From contig JAAOXG010000041.1 in NCBI GenBank assembly GCA_013036995.1, positions 1-64,000 on the forward strand: DNA of 64,000 bases, written 5' to 3'. Made by a program: the position numbers and the translations under genes. This document shows, in pieces, positions 8,419 through 17,276 of the stretch. The notes below the pieces were generated by a model. The model was not told where the DNA came from, searched no databases, and was given only the letters and a program-made list of their open reading frames with translations. Position 1 is the stretch's first letter, and each line of letters starts with the position of its first letter. The DNA is from Lacrimispora defluvii (GTDB lineage: Bacteria; Bacillota; Clostridia; Lachnospirales; Lachnospiraceae).

Positions 8419-10176
8419 TTATTTGTGGCGGCGGGTATATTCATCCATTGCCGTTTTTCTGGTTGCAGCCCGGTCTTTTGCATTCTTTAAATCCACTTCC
8501 AGCACCCGGTCATAGCCAAGACCATGCACGGTATCCTGCATATGCTGCAATGACGAATCAAACTCACCCTCATCTGCTGCAAAAATCATTTTCCAGGAAT
8601 CATCCACAATGACTGCCTTGCACTGTCCCCGCAGCGTTGTGATATCGGAGTCCTCCTTCGGCTGAATATAGGAAGTACCTGGCGCTACCGAGAGAGCCCC
8701 TTTCTTTTCCAGTAATTCGATAGTTGTTTTCGCTCCCTGCGCATACTTCTGCCAGTCAGTATCCAGCGGTGTATGATTCATCTCAAGCACGGAACTCCAC
8801 ATCGTGGTTAAATAAGGCTCATTGGTGATAGGGTCCGTATCCACCATTGCTAACGGTTTATAATTCAAGGCGCTTACGCCATCCTTCCAGCTGCCGCCGC
8901 CCCACTCCTCCGGCACTGGCACATCATTGTTAGGAAGAGCCTTCCAGCCATAATCCGTATAAACTGCCTTATCGTTTTTCATCTCCCATGTCAGTCCCAT
9001 AGGACCCGCTGCACCATTGGCCTGACTTACCAGTTCCATTCCTTCTGGGGAATACATCCAGTCGATAAAAGCTGCAAGACGCTCCGGTTCTTTCGCCTGA
9101 CTTCCAATGGCAATAACGGCCTTACCGTTCCCCATAGAATAACAGCCATCGGTATAGGGTGCCATGTCTTCAATGAAAGCAGGCATGATGCCTTTTCCTT
9201 CTTCCTTTCGTTCCCGTGTATTATAGTAGCTCTGCCCCTGCCAGGACCATAAGGATGTAAGCACCTGCCCATCACGGTATTTATCCGATAATATATCATA
9301 GTTCTGAGTTGTGGATTCCGGATCGATAAGCCCTTCCTGATTGGCATTAAAGAGAAAATGCAGTGCTTTTACATAATAACTGTCTGAATCAACGATATTC
9401 TGGAAGTCACTTCCATCGTATTTTTCCATTACAAAGCCTATTTCCTGATAACCATATAAAGAAGCATAATTCTTGGCAATCACCATCATGCTGTCATCCC
9501 AATCCTTAAACAAAGAAAGGGCATACGTTTTTTTACCGGAATCACTCTTAGGGATCTGCTCCTGCAGCTGCTTCATCACTGGGATCATGTCTTCCAGTGT
9601 TTTCATTTCAGGATAACCAATTGCCTTGTATCCGTCCCAGCGGAGATAGGGGGCTACCAGCGGCTCGATTCCTTCTGCAGATACGTTGGGGGATTGACTG
9701 GAAATTTCACTGGGGATCGCATAAACGCCCTCCTTCACCAATCCCTTATTCATATTTAAAATTGCATCTTCATAATTTTTATATACATCTTTATCTTTTA
9801 AAAGCGGGGCCATATCCATTAAAAGTCCGGCTTTTACCATATTTTCAAAGCGGCCGCTCTCGGTTTTTGTAATTATTAAATCTCCTAAATTACCAGCTGC
9901 AGAGCGTGTCTGGAACAATGTATCTCCGCCGCCTGCTACATTAGGAGCAATGATATTTAATTCCATATTGAATTTATCTTTTACAACTTTTGCAAACCAT
10001 CCGCTCTGGATTCCCTGATAATTAGCCAGAGTATCAAATACATCCACTGTTATTAGTTTATCATAGCTGCTGTTGCCTGTCGTATTTTCTACAAACGCCT
10101 CTTTTTTACACCCGGCTAAAACAGCGGTGACAGCCAGGACTGCACACAGAATCACACTGATCTGTTTCTTTCTCAT
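8419..10176 (-). CDS. Lpl-type solute-binding lipoprotein of ABC importer
   Basis: 585 residues from the ATG at 10176, chosen because GGAGGAGAGG precedes it and a lipoprotein signal follows immediately: basic MRKKQ, a hydrophobic stretch and the lipobox L-A-G-C with C22. The long form (over 500 residues, extra C-terminal domain) is typical of LplA/YtcQ-like binding proteins for plant-derived oligosaccharides. It captures substrate outside the membrane and feeds the two permeases encoded directly upstream (14-base gap). No ATPase gene is present, so a shared MsmX-type ATPase encoded elsewhere is expected. The actual sugar is unknown. Confidence 0.88.
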   Translation of the reverse strand: MRKKQISVILCAVLAVTAVLAGCKKEAFVENTTGNSSYDKLITVDVFDTLANYQGIQSGWFAKVVKDKFNMELNIIAPNVAGGGDTLFQTRSAAGNLGDLIITKTESGRFENMVKAGLLMDMAPLLKDKDVYKNYEDAILNMNKGLVKEGVYAIPSEISSQSPNVSAEGIEPLVAPYLRWDGYKAIGYPEMKTLEDMIPVMKQLQEQIPKSDSGKKTYALSLFKDWDDSMMVIAKNYASLYGYQEIGFVMEKYDGSDFQNIVDSDSYYVKALHFLFNANQEGLIDPESTTQNYDILSDKYRDGQVLTSLWSWQGQSYYNTRERKEEGKGIMPAFIEDMAPYTDGCYSMGNGKAVIAIGSQAKEPERLAAFIDWMYSPEGMELVSQANGAAGPMGLTWEMKNDKAVYTDYGWKALPNNDVPVPEEWGGGSWKDGVSALNYKPLAMVDTDPITNEPYLTTMWSSVLEMNHTPLDTDWQKYAQGAKTTIELLEKKGALSVAPGTSYIQPKEDSDITTLRGQCKAVIVDDSWKMIFAADEGEFDSSLQHMQDTVHGLGYDRVLEVDLKNAKDRAATRKTAMDEYTRRHK

Positions 10177-10190
10177 CTTACCTCTCCTCC

Positions 10191-11081
10191 TTAACCTTTT
10201 ATAGAACCAATCATAATTCCTTTTACAAAAAACCTCTGGAATATGGGATAAATAAATAAAATCGGAAGCACGACTATTACCGAAACCGTCATTCGTATGG
10301 AGGATGGCGTCTGCCTGCTGGCAAGAACCGCCCCGCTGATTGCACCTGTCCCTCCGCTTCTCACCATTGCCGCCAGGGAGCTGGCCTGATTGATGTATGT
10401 ATATAACAGATACTGCAGAGAATACAGTCTTTGATCCGTTACATAGATTAACGTATCCTGAAAGGAATTCCATTGGGTAACCGCTGCAAAAATGGCAACA
10501 GTCGCCATAATCGGCTGAGCTGCTGGCAGAATGATTCTTGCAAAAACAGTAAGTATTCCAGCCCCGTCAATTTCTGCTGCTTCCTGCAGCGATTTTGGAA
10601 TTGACTCAATATAAGTTTTTACCAGTATAATATAAAACGGCTGTATGATGGTGGGGATTACATACACCCAGAACGAATTAGTCAGATGGAGTGTCTTCAT
10701 GGTAATGAACATGGGAATCAGACCCGCATTAAAGTACATGGTAATCACAAAAAAACGATACCAGAATTTCCGGTGCCACATTTTCTCCTGTGTAAACAGA
10801 AAGCCTAAATAAGCCGAGGCAAACACGGTACATGCAGTTCCTAAAACCGTCCTGGCAACAGAAACTGCGGCAGCTGCAGAAAGTCCACGAAGCCTCATCA
10901 CCTGTTTGTAGTTTTCCAGATGGAATCCTTTTGGCAGGAAATTAATGAATCCGTTGGCACTTAAATCATTGGCGCTGATGGTATTGATAATCATGTAATA
11001 AAACGGATATGCACAAATCAGTGTGATGATTCCGAACATCAGATAATTGACGATATGAAAGATTCTTTCTCTTACTGTCAC
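10191..11081 (-). CDS. CUT1 ABC sugar permease (LplC/YtcP type)
   Basis: 296 residues, six predicted membrane segments. The inner-membrane EAA loop is visible as EAAEIDGAGILTVFARIILP (about residues 167-186), the contact site for the ATPase. The N-terminal V-N-Y-L-M-F-G-I-I-T-L and the C-terminal F-F-V-K-G-I-M-I-G-S-I-K-G are characteristic of the LplC branch. It lies 12 bases behind the partner permease and 14 bases before the binding protein in one operon. Confidence 0.9.
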   Translation of the reverse strand: MTVRERIFHIVNYLMFGIITLICAYPFYYMIINTISANDLSANGFINFLPKGFHLENYKQVMRLRGLSAAAAVSVARTVLGTACTVFASAYLGFLFTQEKMWHRKFWYRFFVITMYFNAGLIPMFITMKTLHLTNSFWVYVIPTIIQPFYIILVKTYIESIPKSLQEAAEIDGAGILTVFARIILPAAQPIMATVAIFAAVTQWNSFQDTLIYVTDQRLYSLQYLLYTYINQASSLAAMVRSGGTGAISGAVLASRQTPSSIRMTVSVIVVLPILFIYPIFQRFFVKGIMIGSIKG

Positions 11082-11093
11082 AGCTCTTCCCTC

Positions 11094-12026
11094 CTAAATA
11101 ATGGCCTCACCTCTGGTTTTTTTTGAAACAAAATTCACAGTAAGCAGCAGGGTGACACTGACCAGACTCTTAAGCATACTGATGGCAGTTGCCAGTGATA
11201 AGCTGCTGCCTGTCATGCCCACGTTATATACGTAAAGATCCAGTACCTGGATATGCGCCTTATTAAATGAATTCTGAAATACGTAATACTGGTCCATACC
11301 ATTATTTAAAAAATTGGCGATTGACAGCATTAACAATACAAAGAACGTGGGAAGCAGACATGGAACCGTAATGCGTTTCATCAGCTGAAACCGATTGGCC
11401 CCATCCACACGGGCCGCATCGTAAAGCTCCGGATCAATTCCCGCAATTGCAGCCAGATACATGATGGCTCCCCAGCCAAGGCCTTTCCAAAGATTCCACA
11501 TGGTCATCCACAGATACGTATGGGTATCACTGTCAAGAAATTTAACCGGTGCCTGAATCAAGCCGTGACTAAACAAAAAGTTATTGATCATACCGCTGTC
11601 AGTAAACAGGCAGAACGCCACCGAGTATACCAGCACCCAGCTGATGAAATTCGGCAGAGTCGTCAGCGTCTGCACCAGATTTTTAAACCACCTGCATTGT
11701 ATTTCGTTTAAAAAAACTGCAAATCCCATGGGCAGAATAGAAGTCGCAATACCAAGAAGGCTCATCGCAAAGGTATTCTTCATAACCTGTATCATCTGTC
11801 CGATCTGCGTCTTGTTAGCAAACAGGGTTTTGAACCATTTCCAGCCAACAAACTCACATTGGGACAGCTTTAACGGAGGCTTGTAGTCAAAAAATGCGTA
11901 AATCCATCCATAAAGCGGGAAATAAGAAAATAGAAAACATAGAATGATAAATGGCAGAATGCAATAGAACAGTCTGCGGCTCTGGACCGTGCTCCTTGGA
12001 GTTTTTCCGGCTGATAATGATCTCAT
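11094..12026 (-). CDS. CUT1 ABC sugar permease (LplB type)
   Basis: 310 residues, six predicted membrane segments, with the EAA-like loop Y-D-A-A-R-V-D-G-A-N-R-F-Q (about residues 203-215). The N-terminal F-P-L-Y-G-W-I-Y-A-F-F-D-Y motif is typical of the LplB branch. It is the first gene of the importer operon. Its AGGAGG lies 11 bases before the ATG, a little longer than ideal; a nearer ATG at 12033 is out of frame. Confidence 0.9.
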   Translation of the reverse strand: MRSLSAGKTPRSTVQSRRLFYCILPFIILCFLFSYFPLYGWIYAFFDYKPPLKLSQCEFVGWKWFKTLFANKTQIGQMIQVMKNTFAMSLLGIATSILPMGFAVFLNEIQCRWFKNLVQTLTTLPNFISWVLVYSVAFCLFTDSGMINNFLFSHGLIQAPVKFLDSDTHTYLWMTMWNLWKGLGWGAIMYLAAIAGIDPELYDAARVDGANRFQLMKRITVPCLLPTFFVLLMLSIANFLNNGMDQYYVFQNSFNKAHIQVLDLYVYNVGMTGSSLSLATAISMLKSLVSVTLLLTVNFVSKKTRGEAII

Positions 12027-12064
12027 AGTCCATATTTCCTCCTGCTTCTTACTTTAATAATACT

Positions 12065-12093
12065 ATTATAGTAGAAGGGAGTCATTGGGTTAA
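12065..12093 (-). promoter_or_regulatory. Probable promoter of the Lpl-type operon
   Basis: A perfect minus-strand TATAAT (12070-12065) has a poor -35 (TTAACC, 12093-12088) at 17 bp. A strong -10 with a weak -35 is what an AraC-activated promoter would look like, matching control by the facing YesN-type regulator. Confidence 0.5.
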
Positions 12094-12115
12094 CCATCAT
12101 AATCAGAGCAAAACT

Positions 12116-12146
12116 GCCCCACTTATTAGAGGTTTTACCGTGGGGC
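12116..12146. promoter_or_regulatory. Dyad upstream of the Lpl-type promoter
   Basis: A 7-bp inverted repeat (GCCCCAC / GTGGGGC) with 17 bases between its arms lies about 23 bp upstream of the weak -35. It could be an activator site or the second hairpin of a double terminator; AGTTTTGCT follows it on the minus strand. Confidence 0.35.
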
Positions 12147-12160
12147 ATTATCCGCATTAC

Positions 12161-12192
12161 AAAAAAACAGCCTCCTGCTGAAGCAGAAAGCC
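12161..12192 (-). terminator. Terminator after the 66-residue gene
   Basis: On the minus strand a hairpin of about 9-10 bp including wobble pairs, loop TTCA, is followed by G and seven T. It starts 15 bases after the stop at 12207, which supports that small gene being transcribed on its own. Confidence 0.75.
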
Positions 12193-12206
12193 ATTGCCGT
12201 AAAAAA

Positions 12207-12407
12207 CTATTTGATCTCTTTAAGTGTTTTTTTATCATATATTTTTTTAACTCGATGAAATAGTGAATAGATAAGTATAAACTCATAATAATCCTCTGTT
12301 TCTGATCGTTTAACTTTAGGTCTGCCATTTTTTATATCACAAACTTTAACAGGCAAAACATTTTCCCCTATAATTGTAACTGCACCATTTTTTCCTTTAT
12401 ATTTCAT
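12207..12407 (-). CDS. Small basic protein of unknown function (66 aa)
   Basis: 66 residues, not recognised. It begins MKYKGKNGAVTIIGENVLPVKV, is rich in lysine, and ends with a charged segment. Support for a real gene comes from a GAGG four bases before the ATG and a good terminator 15 bases past the stop. There is no signal peptide or membrane segment. The strand-like N-terminal half and basic character would suit a small nucleic-acid-binding protein, but that is speculation. Confidence 0.5.
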   Translation of the reverse strand: MKYKGKNGAVTIIGENVLPVKVCDIKNGRPKVKRSETEDYYEFILIYSLFHRVKKIYDKKTLKEIK

Positions 12408-12541
12408 ATTTCCTCATTTCTTATAATGAAAGAACCAGTTCCCCAATTAACTACACTATATAACCATCTCAATTATTTTCAATCCATGAGCCGATATTAT
12501 ACACTTTGAGCTCCAAAATTGACGCATTTTATAATATAGTT

Positions 12542-12564
12542 GTTAATTAAACGGTTAATTAAAC
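12542..12564. repeat. Tandem 11-bp direct repeat
   Basis: GTTAATTAAAC occurs twice (12542-12552 and 12554-12564) with a single G between, a 12-bp period. Such closely phased AT-rich repeats often serve as binding sites, but no promoter can be tied to them. Confidence 0.6.
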
Positions 12565-12624
12565 CTTGTGTCATACTTATAATATCGTTTTACTCAATCT
12601 AATTTATGAGTTTTTTTATCATCC

Positions 12625-12672
12625 ACAAAACAGGATGAAAATCCTTAAAAGCAGATTTTCATCCTGTTTTGT
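12625..12672. terminator. 19-bp perfect inverted repeat past the esterase gene
   Basis: Arms 12625-12643 and 12654-12672 are perfectly complementary around a 10-base loop, 30 bases past the stop of the esterase gene. There is no clean T tract outside the stem; the stem itself ends in CCTGTTTTGT. It probably ends the long ABC/kinase/esterase transcript or protects its 3' end. Confidence 0.65.
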
Positions 12673-12702
12673 ATGTATTAAGTATTTTATATCTGTTATT
12701 TA

Positions 12703-13824
12703 TTAAAGATGAATATCCGCATAATTCAAATAACAATTCCAGTCATATTCATCCATATCGTGATTTCCTGTCTTATAATGATGCCCGATCCTTCCCTGAT
12801 AAAGCGGCTGCTCCGGCAAAGGCTTTTTACTGGTCTCCAGCCCCTCAACTCCAAACAGGCGATATACCGGGTCTGCCTGCACCAGAGATTCGAACTGCCC
12901 CTCCGGGTCTGCCCATTTATCAAAGGTCTTGGAAGAGGTATAGATCAGCCTTGGCGCGATTAATCCCAGCAGCATATGCTGGTCAAAGGGAAGCGTTTCT
13001 TCCTTATCTATATACTTTTGATAATTTTTACAGAACCAGTATGGAAAGCGGGTTAAAATATCTTTAATCTTCTCCCCCTTCGCTCCTCTGGACAGCGCAT
13101 CTCCGCTGTTTCCTGCACAGCTGCTGACAGCCATGGCAAAGCGTTCGTCCTGGGCAGCACCCCAAAGAGCCGTTTTTCCGCCCCTGGAGTGTCCCACCAG
13201 CGCCACTCTTCTCTCATCGATTAATGGCTCAGTCTCAAAGTAATCCATGATCCGGCTTGCAGCCCAGGACCAGGCGGTTATTGCCCCCCATGCATCGTCA
13301 GGTCTGTCCGTTACATACTCAGGAAACAGTCTTGAAAATCCAGTTGTGAAGCCTTCCTCATAATCAGGGGAGACCTCCTGGGTGCGGAAGGCAGCACAGG
13401 CATATCCCCTGGAAATTATGGTCTCAACCGGATAAAAGGGGCTTAAAAAATGCCTTGCAGGGTCGCTGTCCTTAATCCCACGATTGCATACGGTTACAAA
13501 CGCAGGCACTGGCTTTATGGCACCTGTAGGAATGAATACAACGAAACAGAAGCTAAAATGAATTCCCTTGCGGACAGCTAAAACCTCGACGGTCTTTCTC
13601 ACCGCCCTCCCCTGAAGAATCTCCTCAGACTGCCTGGAATCAGCAACCCGGATATGAAGTTCCATATCGCTTACATCCGGCAAACGACCGTATTCCTCCT
13701 TCTGAAACAGCTCAAGCAGCTCTGGTCTGCGTTTTGTCATCCATATTTCCCAATCTGTCACCTCTGTTCCATCCAGGCAAGTCAGTACAGAGGGTATGTT
13801 TCTTTTATTTTCAGGCATTTTCAT
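12703..13824 (-). CDS. CE15-like alpha/beta-hydrolase (glucuronoyl esterase-like)
   Basis: 373 residues from the ATG at 13824, preferred over an upstream GTG because AAGGAG lies six bases before it. The nucleophile elbow is G-H-S-R-G-G (Ser213), close to the G-C-S-R-x-G motif of carbohydrate esterase family 15, followed by K-T-A-L-W-G-A-A-Q-D-E-R-F. Candidate catalytic histidines are in GHHYKTGNHDM (348-355). CE15 enzymes split ester bonds between glucuronic acid and lignin alcohols. No signal peptide is present, so this one should act inside the cell on an imported fragment. It is the last gene of the operon that encodes the ABC importer and the second sensor/regulator pair. An acetyl-xylan esterase-like activity is the alternative. 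Confidence 0.7.
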   Translation of the reverse strand: MKMPENKRNIPSVLTCLDGTEVTDWEIWMTKRRPELLELFQKEEYGRLPDVSDMELHIRVADSRQSEEILQGRAVRKTVEVLAVRKGIHFSFCFVVFIPTGAIKPVPAFVTVCNRGIKDSDPARHFLSPFYPVETIISRGYACAAFRTQEVSPDYEEGFTTGFSRLFPEYVTDRPDDAWGAITAWSWAASRIMDYFETEPLIDERRVALVGHSRGGKTALWGAAQDERFAMAVSSCAGNSGDALSRGAKGEKIKDILTRFPYWFCKNYQKYIDKEETLPFDQHMLLGLIAPRLIYTSSKTFDKWADPEGQFESLVQADPVYRLFGVEGLETSKKPLPEQPLYQGRIGHHYKTGNHDMDEYDWNCYLNYADIHL

Positions 13825-13841
13825 TGGCATCTCCTTCTTTC

Positions 13842-14615
13842 TCACTTACTGTAAAGCTTGATATCACTTGGTGCATAGCCGAATTGTTTTTTAAACACCT
13901 GGAAAAAATAGGAGTAATCACGGTATCCCAGCATATGTGCCACCTCATTCACCCGGTTCTGTGGATTCTTAAGAAGAATTCTGGCATTTTCCATTTTTAC
14001 CATGGTGACGTAATTAACAAATCCAACCCCTGTCTCTTTTTTAAAACACTTGCTGAAATAAGAGGTGGATATTAACAGCTCCCGGCAAATATTTCCCAGA
14101 GAAATATTATGATTAATATGCTTATCAACGTAATCCAGTGCCTCTGAAACTGCAGTGGAATACTCCTGGCTTTTCTGCCTGATAAAGCGGATCCGTTCCT
14201 CCAGGGTATCCGGTGTTTTTTCTGCTGCAAACTGTTCTTTCTTCATAAGGGTTCCCACCGCTTTTTCCAGCGCCTGCTCCATCTCTTCCGTCATAACAGG
14301 CTTTAAGAGAAAATCGCTGGCTCCATACCGGATTGCCCGCTGTGCATACTCAAACTGATTGTATCCTGATATTATGATGAATTGCATGTCCTGCCTTTGC
14401 TGTTTGATCTTTTCAATAATATCCAATCCGTTAAATCCCGGCATCTGTATATCAATAATTACGATATCCGGGTTTTTTTTATGAATCAGTTCCAAACCTG
14501 CAATCCCATCATATGCAACTCCCGTCACCTCACAGTGAAATGACTCCCAGTTGGTGGATTTTACAATCGCTGTTACTGCTATTTTATTATCATCGATCAC
14601 TACTACCGAGTACAT
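13842..14615 (-). CDS. YesN/AraC-type response regulator
   Basis: 257 residues from the ATG at 14615 (GGGAGG precedes it). The receiver domain shows VVIDDN, phospho-acceptor D55 in IVIIDIQMPGF and the conserved Lys in F-L-L-K-P. It is followed directly by an AraC HTH (about 155-255) with L-G-Y-R-D-Y-S-Y-F-F-Q-V-F-K-K. It lacks the long middle region of the first regulator in the window (520 residues), so it is a compact form. It lies 19 bases after its kinase and 17 bases before the esterase, and presumably activates this operon. Confidence 0.9.
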   Translation of the reverse strand: MYSVVVIDDNKIAVTAIVKSTNWESFHCEVTGVAYDGIAGLELIHKKNPDIVIIDIQMPGFNGLDIIEKIKQQRQDMQFIIISGYNQFEYAQRAIRYGASDFLLKPVMTEEMEQALEKAVGTLMKKEQFAAEKTPDTLEERIRFIRQKSQEYSTAVSEALDYVDKHINHNISLGNICRELLISTSYFSKCFKKETGVGFVNYVTMVKMENARILLKNPQNRVNEVAHMLGYRDYSYFFQVFKKQFGYAPSDIKLYSK

Positions 14616-14634
14616 AACGTTCCCCCTCCCCTTA

Positions 14635-16371
14635 CTATTGCATAGGAAATTCCAGTCTGACTTCTGTATTATGAAGATACTCTGATTCGATCCACACACC
14701 GTAATCAGGTCCGTACATCAGCTGGATACGATCCTTTACATTCTTAATTCCAATCCGCTTTTTTTCTTCATTGCTCTCAAAGAGTGTTACAAGCTTTTCC
14801 GGAGGAATGCCAAGCCCGTTATCCCATACTTTTATGACAAGCTTTTCTTCCTCACTATAGACGGAAATACGAATTGTACAAAGTCCAATCTTGGGCTCCA
14901 TCCCATGAACAAGTGAATTTTCTACAATCGGCTGTAAAATGCAGCTGGGCACCATCATATCAAGAAGCAAGTCATCTACCTCCCACTCCACTTCCAGCCT
15001 GTCCGGATAAATGTTTTTATAAAGCTCTGTATAATTTTTTATGTATTCGATCTCTGCGTTTAAAGTGCAGGTATTCTTGCTTCGCTCTATATTTCTTCTG
15101 AAAAATCTTGCCAGCAGACCGATCAGCCTGCTCACCTGCTTATCTCCGTTAATCTGCGCGATTCCATGAATGGACTGAAGTATATTAAACAGGAAATGAG
15201 GATTGATCTGAGCCTGCAGCTCATGATATTGAAACTCCAGCAGTTTATATTCATTCTGCTGCTGTATCTCCTTTGCACTTCTGATCTGATCCATCAAAGA
15301 CTGTATGTTAGCCGCCATCTGACTGATATGTTCTGAGATAAGGTCCATCTGATCGCCTTTTGAAAACGATGTTGGATCCAGCTTAAAATCCCCTTTTGAT
15401 ACACGGGTGATGTTGCGCAGCAGAATCCGGAGATTGCCGGCCATATTGCCAAACATCAGCCACAGAAAGATGATAATCAATACGAAAATAAAGAGTCCAA
15501 TGAAAGATACAAAATATAGCAAATCAGAAAACCGGCTGTTCTTTGCCTTTAAATCTACCTCGTGGGCAATCTTAATTCTTCCCCGGCTGACCTGATATTC
15601 GGCATATAAATAATTGTCCTTTTTTTCTCTGTGGCCTGCCCCTGCTTTTAAATGATCTGGTTCACTTGTGGTAAATAAAAGATTTCCGTTTATATCATAA
15701 AGAGTAAAATTTCCCACTTTACTGCTGTCTATATCCTGAAAAATCTCTTTTAAAACGGTGTTTTTAAGCTCTGCAACCACACAGCCGCTGAATCTCATGG
15801 TCGTCTCATCGAATAAATAACGCATTAAGATAATTCCATCATCACTGGCACTCCTGGTCCATATGGTATTGCCCGGGCGATGAGACACATCTTCCTTATT
15901 TTCAAGATACAGCTTCAGAACAGATTCTTCACTGGGTCTTCCCTCCCTGGGTCTGCCGTCCCGGCATGCCAGATAAACGGTATCGGAAAGATCGATTACA
16001 GACACCCAGTTAATGTCATAATTGGTACTAAGCATTTCTTCCAGCTGTTTTCTCAATCTGGGCTTTAAAAACGGATCATCTGCTTTATCCGGTCCTGTAA
16101 CTGCACGAAGCATGGGAGTCAGACGCTGATTCGTTGCAGTTAAAGGAATGGTACCCTCCATCAGCTCCGTTAAAGAGATATCTACATTCCTGCAAATCTG
16201 TTCCGTTAATGTGTCGGACTGATAGGTCAGTTCTGTCTTAAACCATTTGCATGTCACGTGATAAATACAAATAAGAGCAGCCAGAAAAGTAAGTCCCAGC
16301 AGCGCCGTCACTGCAATCATTTTAAAGTAAAGCGTCTTCCTGAACCGGATGCGTTCTTCTGCAGATTCCAT
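14635..16371 (-). CDS. YesM-type sensor histidine kinase
   Basis: 578 residues from the ATG at 16371. Transmembrane segments at about 15-38 and 284-306 flank an extracytoplasmic sensor region of about 245 residues; a HAMP linker follows. The His_kinase motif INPHFLFNILQSIHG has H392, and the ATPase domain shows NSLVHG, D-N-G-L-G-I and G-I-K-N-V-K-D-R. It lies between the permease genes and its regulator in one operon, so sensor, importer and esterase are made together. Confidence 0.9.
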   Translation of the reverse strand: MESAEERIRFRKTLYFKMIAVTALLGLTFLAALICIYHVTCKWFKTELTYQSDTLTEQICRNVDISLTELMEGTIPLTATNQRLTPMLRAVTGPDKADDPFLKPRLRKQLEEMLSTNYDINWVSVIDLSDTVYLACRDGRPREGRPSEESVLKLYLENKEDVSHRPGNTIWTRSASDDGIILMRYLFDETTMRFSGCVVAELKNTVLKEIFQDIDSSKVGNFTLYDINGNLLFTTSEPDHLKAGAGHREKKDNYLYAEYQVSRGRIKIAHEVDLKAKNSRFSDLLYFVSFIGLFIFVLIIIFLWLMFGNMAGNLRILLRNITRVSKGDFKLDPTSFSKGDQMDLISEHISQMAANIQSLMDQIRSAKEIQQQNEYKLLEFQYHELQAQINPHFLFNILQSIHGIAQINGDKQVSRLIGLLARFFRRNIERSKNTCTLNAEIEYIKNYTELYKNIYPDRLEVEWEVDDLLLDMMVPSCILQPIVENSLVHGMEPKIGLCTIRISVYSEEEKLVIKVWDNGLGIPPEKLVTLFESNEEKKRIGIKNVKDRIQLMYGPDYGVWIESEYLHNTEVRLEFPMQ

Positions 16372-16451
16372 AATATACCCCCCTCGTCTTTTCCCACTAT
16401 AGCAACTTGGCAAAAGAATGTCAACGCCCGATAGGGGCAGATTTTTCCAGC

Positions 16452-17276
16452 TTAACCTTTCACCGCACCCTGGGTAATGCCCCCGATAATATATTTTTGC
16501 AGCGTTAAATATAAGGCTAATATCGGTATGACTGAAAGAATAAAGAGAGCAAATGCCAGCCCAAGTTCAATGCTGTTCTCACCAAAGAAGAAATACTGGG
16601 TCAGGGGGATGTTGCGTACCTGTTTCTGTTGAAGTAACGTCAAAGACATCTGAAAATCATTCCATACATTCAGTGCGTTTAATACGATGGATGTTAAAAC
16701 AATGGGTTTCATGAGAGGAAATACAATCTGAAAGAAGACTGAATATATGCCTGCACCGTCAATAGAAGCAGCTTCCTCTAATTCCTTTGGAATACTTTTT
16801 ACAAAGCCTGATACCAACAGCACCGTAAATGCAATCTGAAAACCGATCTTTGCAAAAATAAAGCCGTGAAGCGTATTTAACAGCTTCCATCTGGTCATAT
16901 CAATGTAGAGCGGTGTCATAATTGACTGAAACGGAATAATCATGGCGCCTATAAAAAGATAATAGATCAGATTATAAAACCGGTTGTTTTTTCTGGCAAT
17001 GATATAAGAAGCCATGGTACAGATCAGTGTTATAAATATAACTGCCAGTACAGTTGTAACCAGACTGTTTTTCAGTGCCAGACCGAAATTAGAAGTTTCA
17101 ATGGCTCTGGTAAAATTGTCCCAGTGGATGGTTTTGGGAAATGCCAGACGGTTTGTCACCATCTCCTGCTTGGATTTTGCAGAATAGATCAAAGCAATAT
17201 AAAGCGGGCTGATCACAAGCAGCGTCATTGCCAGTTTTACAATGACAGACAAAAAGTTCAATTGTTTTTTATTCAT
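16452..17276 (-). CDS. CUT1 ABC sugar permease (MalG/LacG type)
   Basis: 274 residues, six predicted membrane segments, EAA loop EEAASIDGAGIYSVFFQIVF (about residues 166-185) and the C-terminal G-G-I-T-Q-G-A-V-K-G of this subfamily. Its start codon shares one base with the stop of the partner permease, implying coupled translation and equal amounts of the two subunits. Confidence 0.9.
   Translation of the reverse strand: MNKKQLNFLSVIVKLAMTLLVISPLYIALIYSAKSKQEMVTNRLAFPKTIHWDNFTRAIETSNFGLALKNSLVTTVLAVIFITLICTMASYIIARKNNRFYNLIYYLFIGAMIIPFQSIMTPLYIDMTRWKLLNTLHGFIFAKIGFQIAFTVLLVSGFVKSIPKELEEAASIDGAGIYSVFFQIVFPLMKPIVLTSIVLNALNVWNDFQMSLTLLQQKQVRNIPLTQYFFFGENSIELGLAFALFILSVIPILALYLTLQKYIIGGITQGAVKG

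Larger units (their letters stand above)
12408..12702. other. AT-rich intergenic region with two repeats
   Basis: About 295 bases without a gene. It must hold the promoter of the 66-residue gene; a TATAAT reads on the minus strand near 12510, with no clear -35. It also contains the direct repeat at 12542 and the long inverted repeat at 12625. Confidence 0.5.

Noticed and set aside
8419-10473. Longer start for the Lpl-type binding protein, 99 residues upstream of the lipoprotein signal
   Set aside because: The extension lies over the 3' end of the permease gene and would bury the signal peptide; the ATG at 10176 has the ribosome binding site.
12023-12328. 101-codon minus-strand frame overlapping the Lpl-type promoter and the small gene
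   Set aside because: It runs through the terminator at 12161 and overlaps the better supported 66-residue gene in another frame; its composition is not protein-like.
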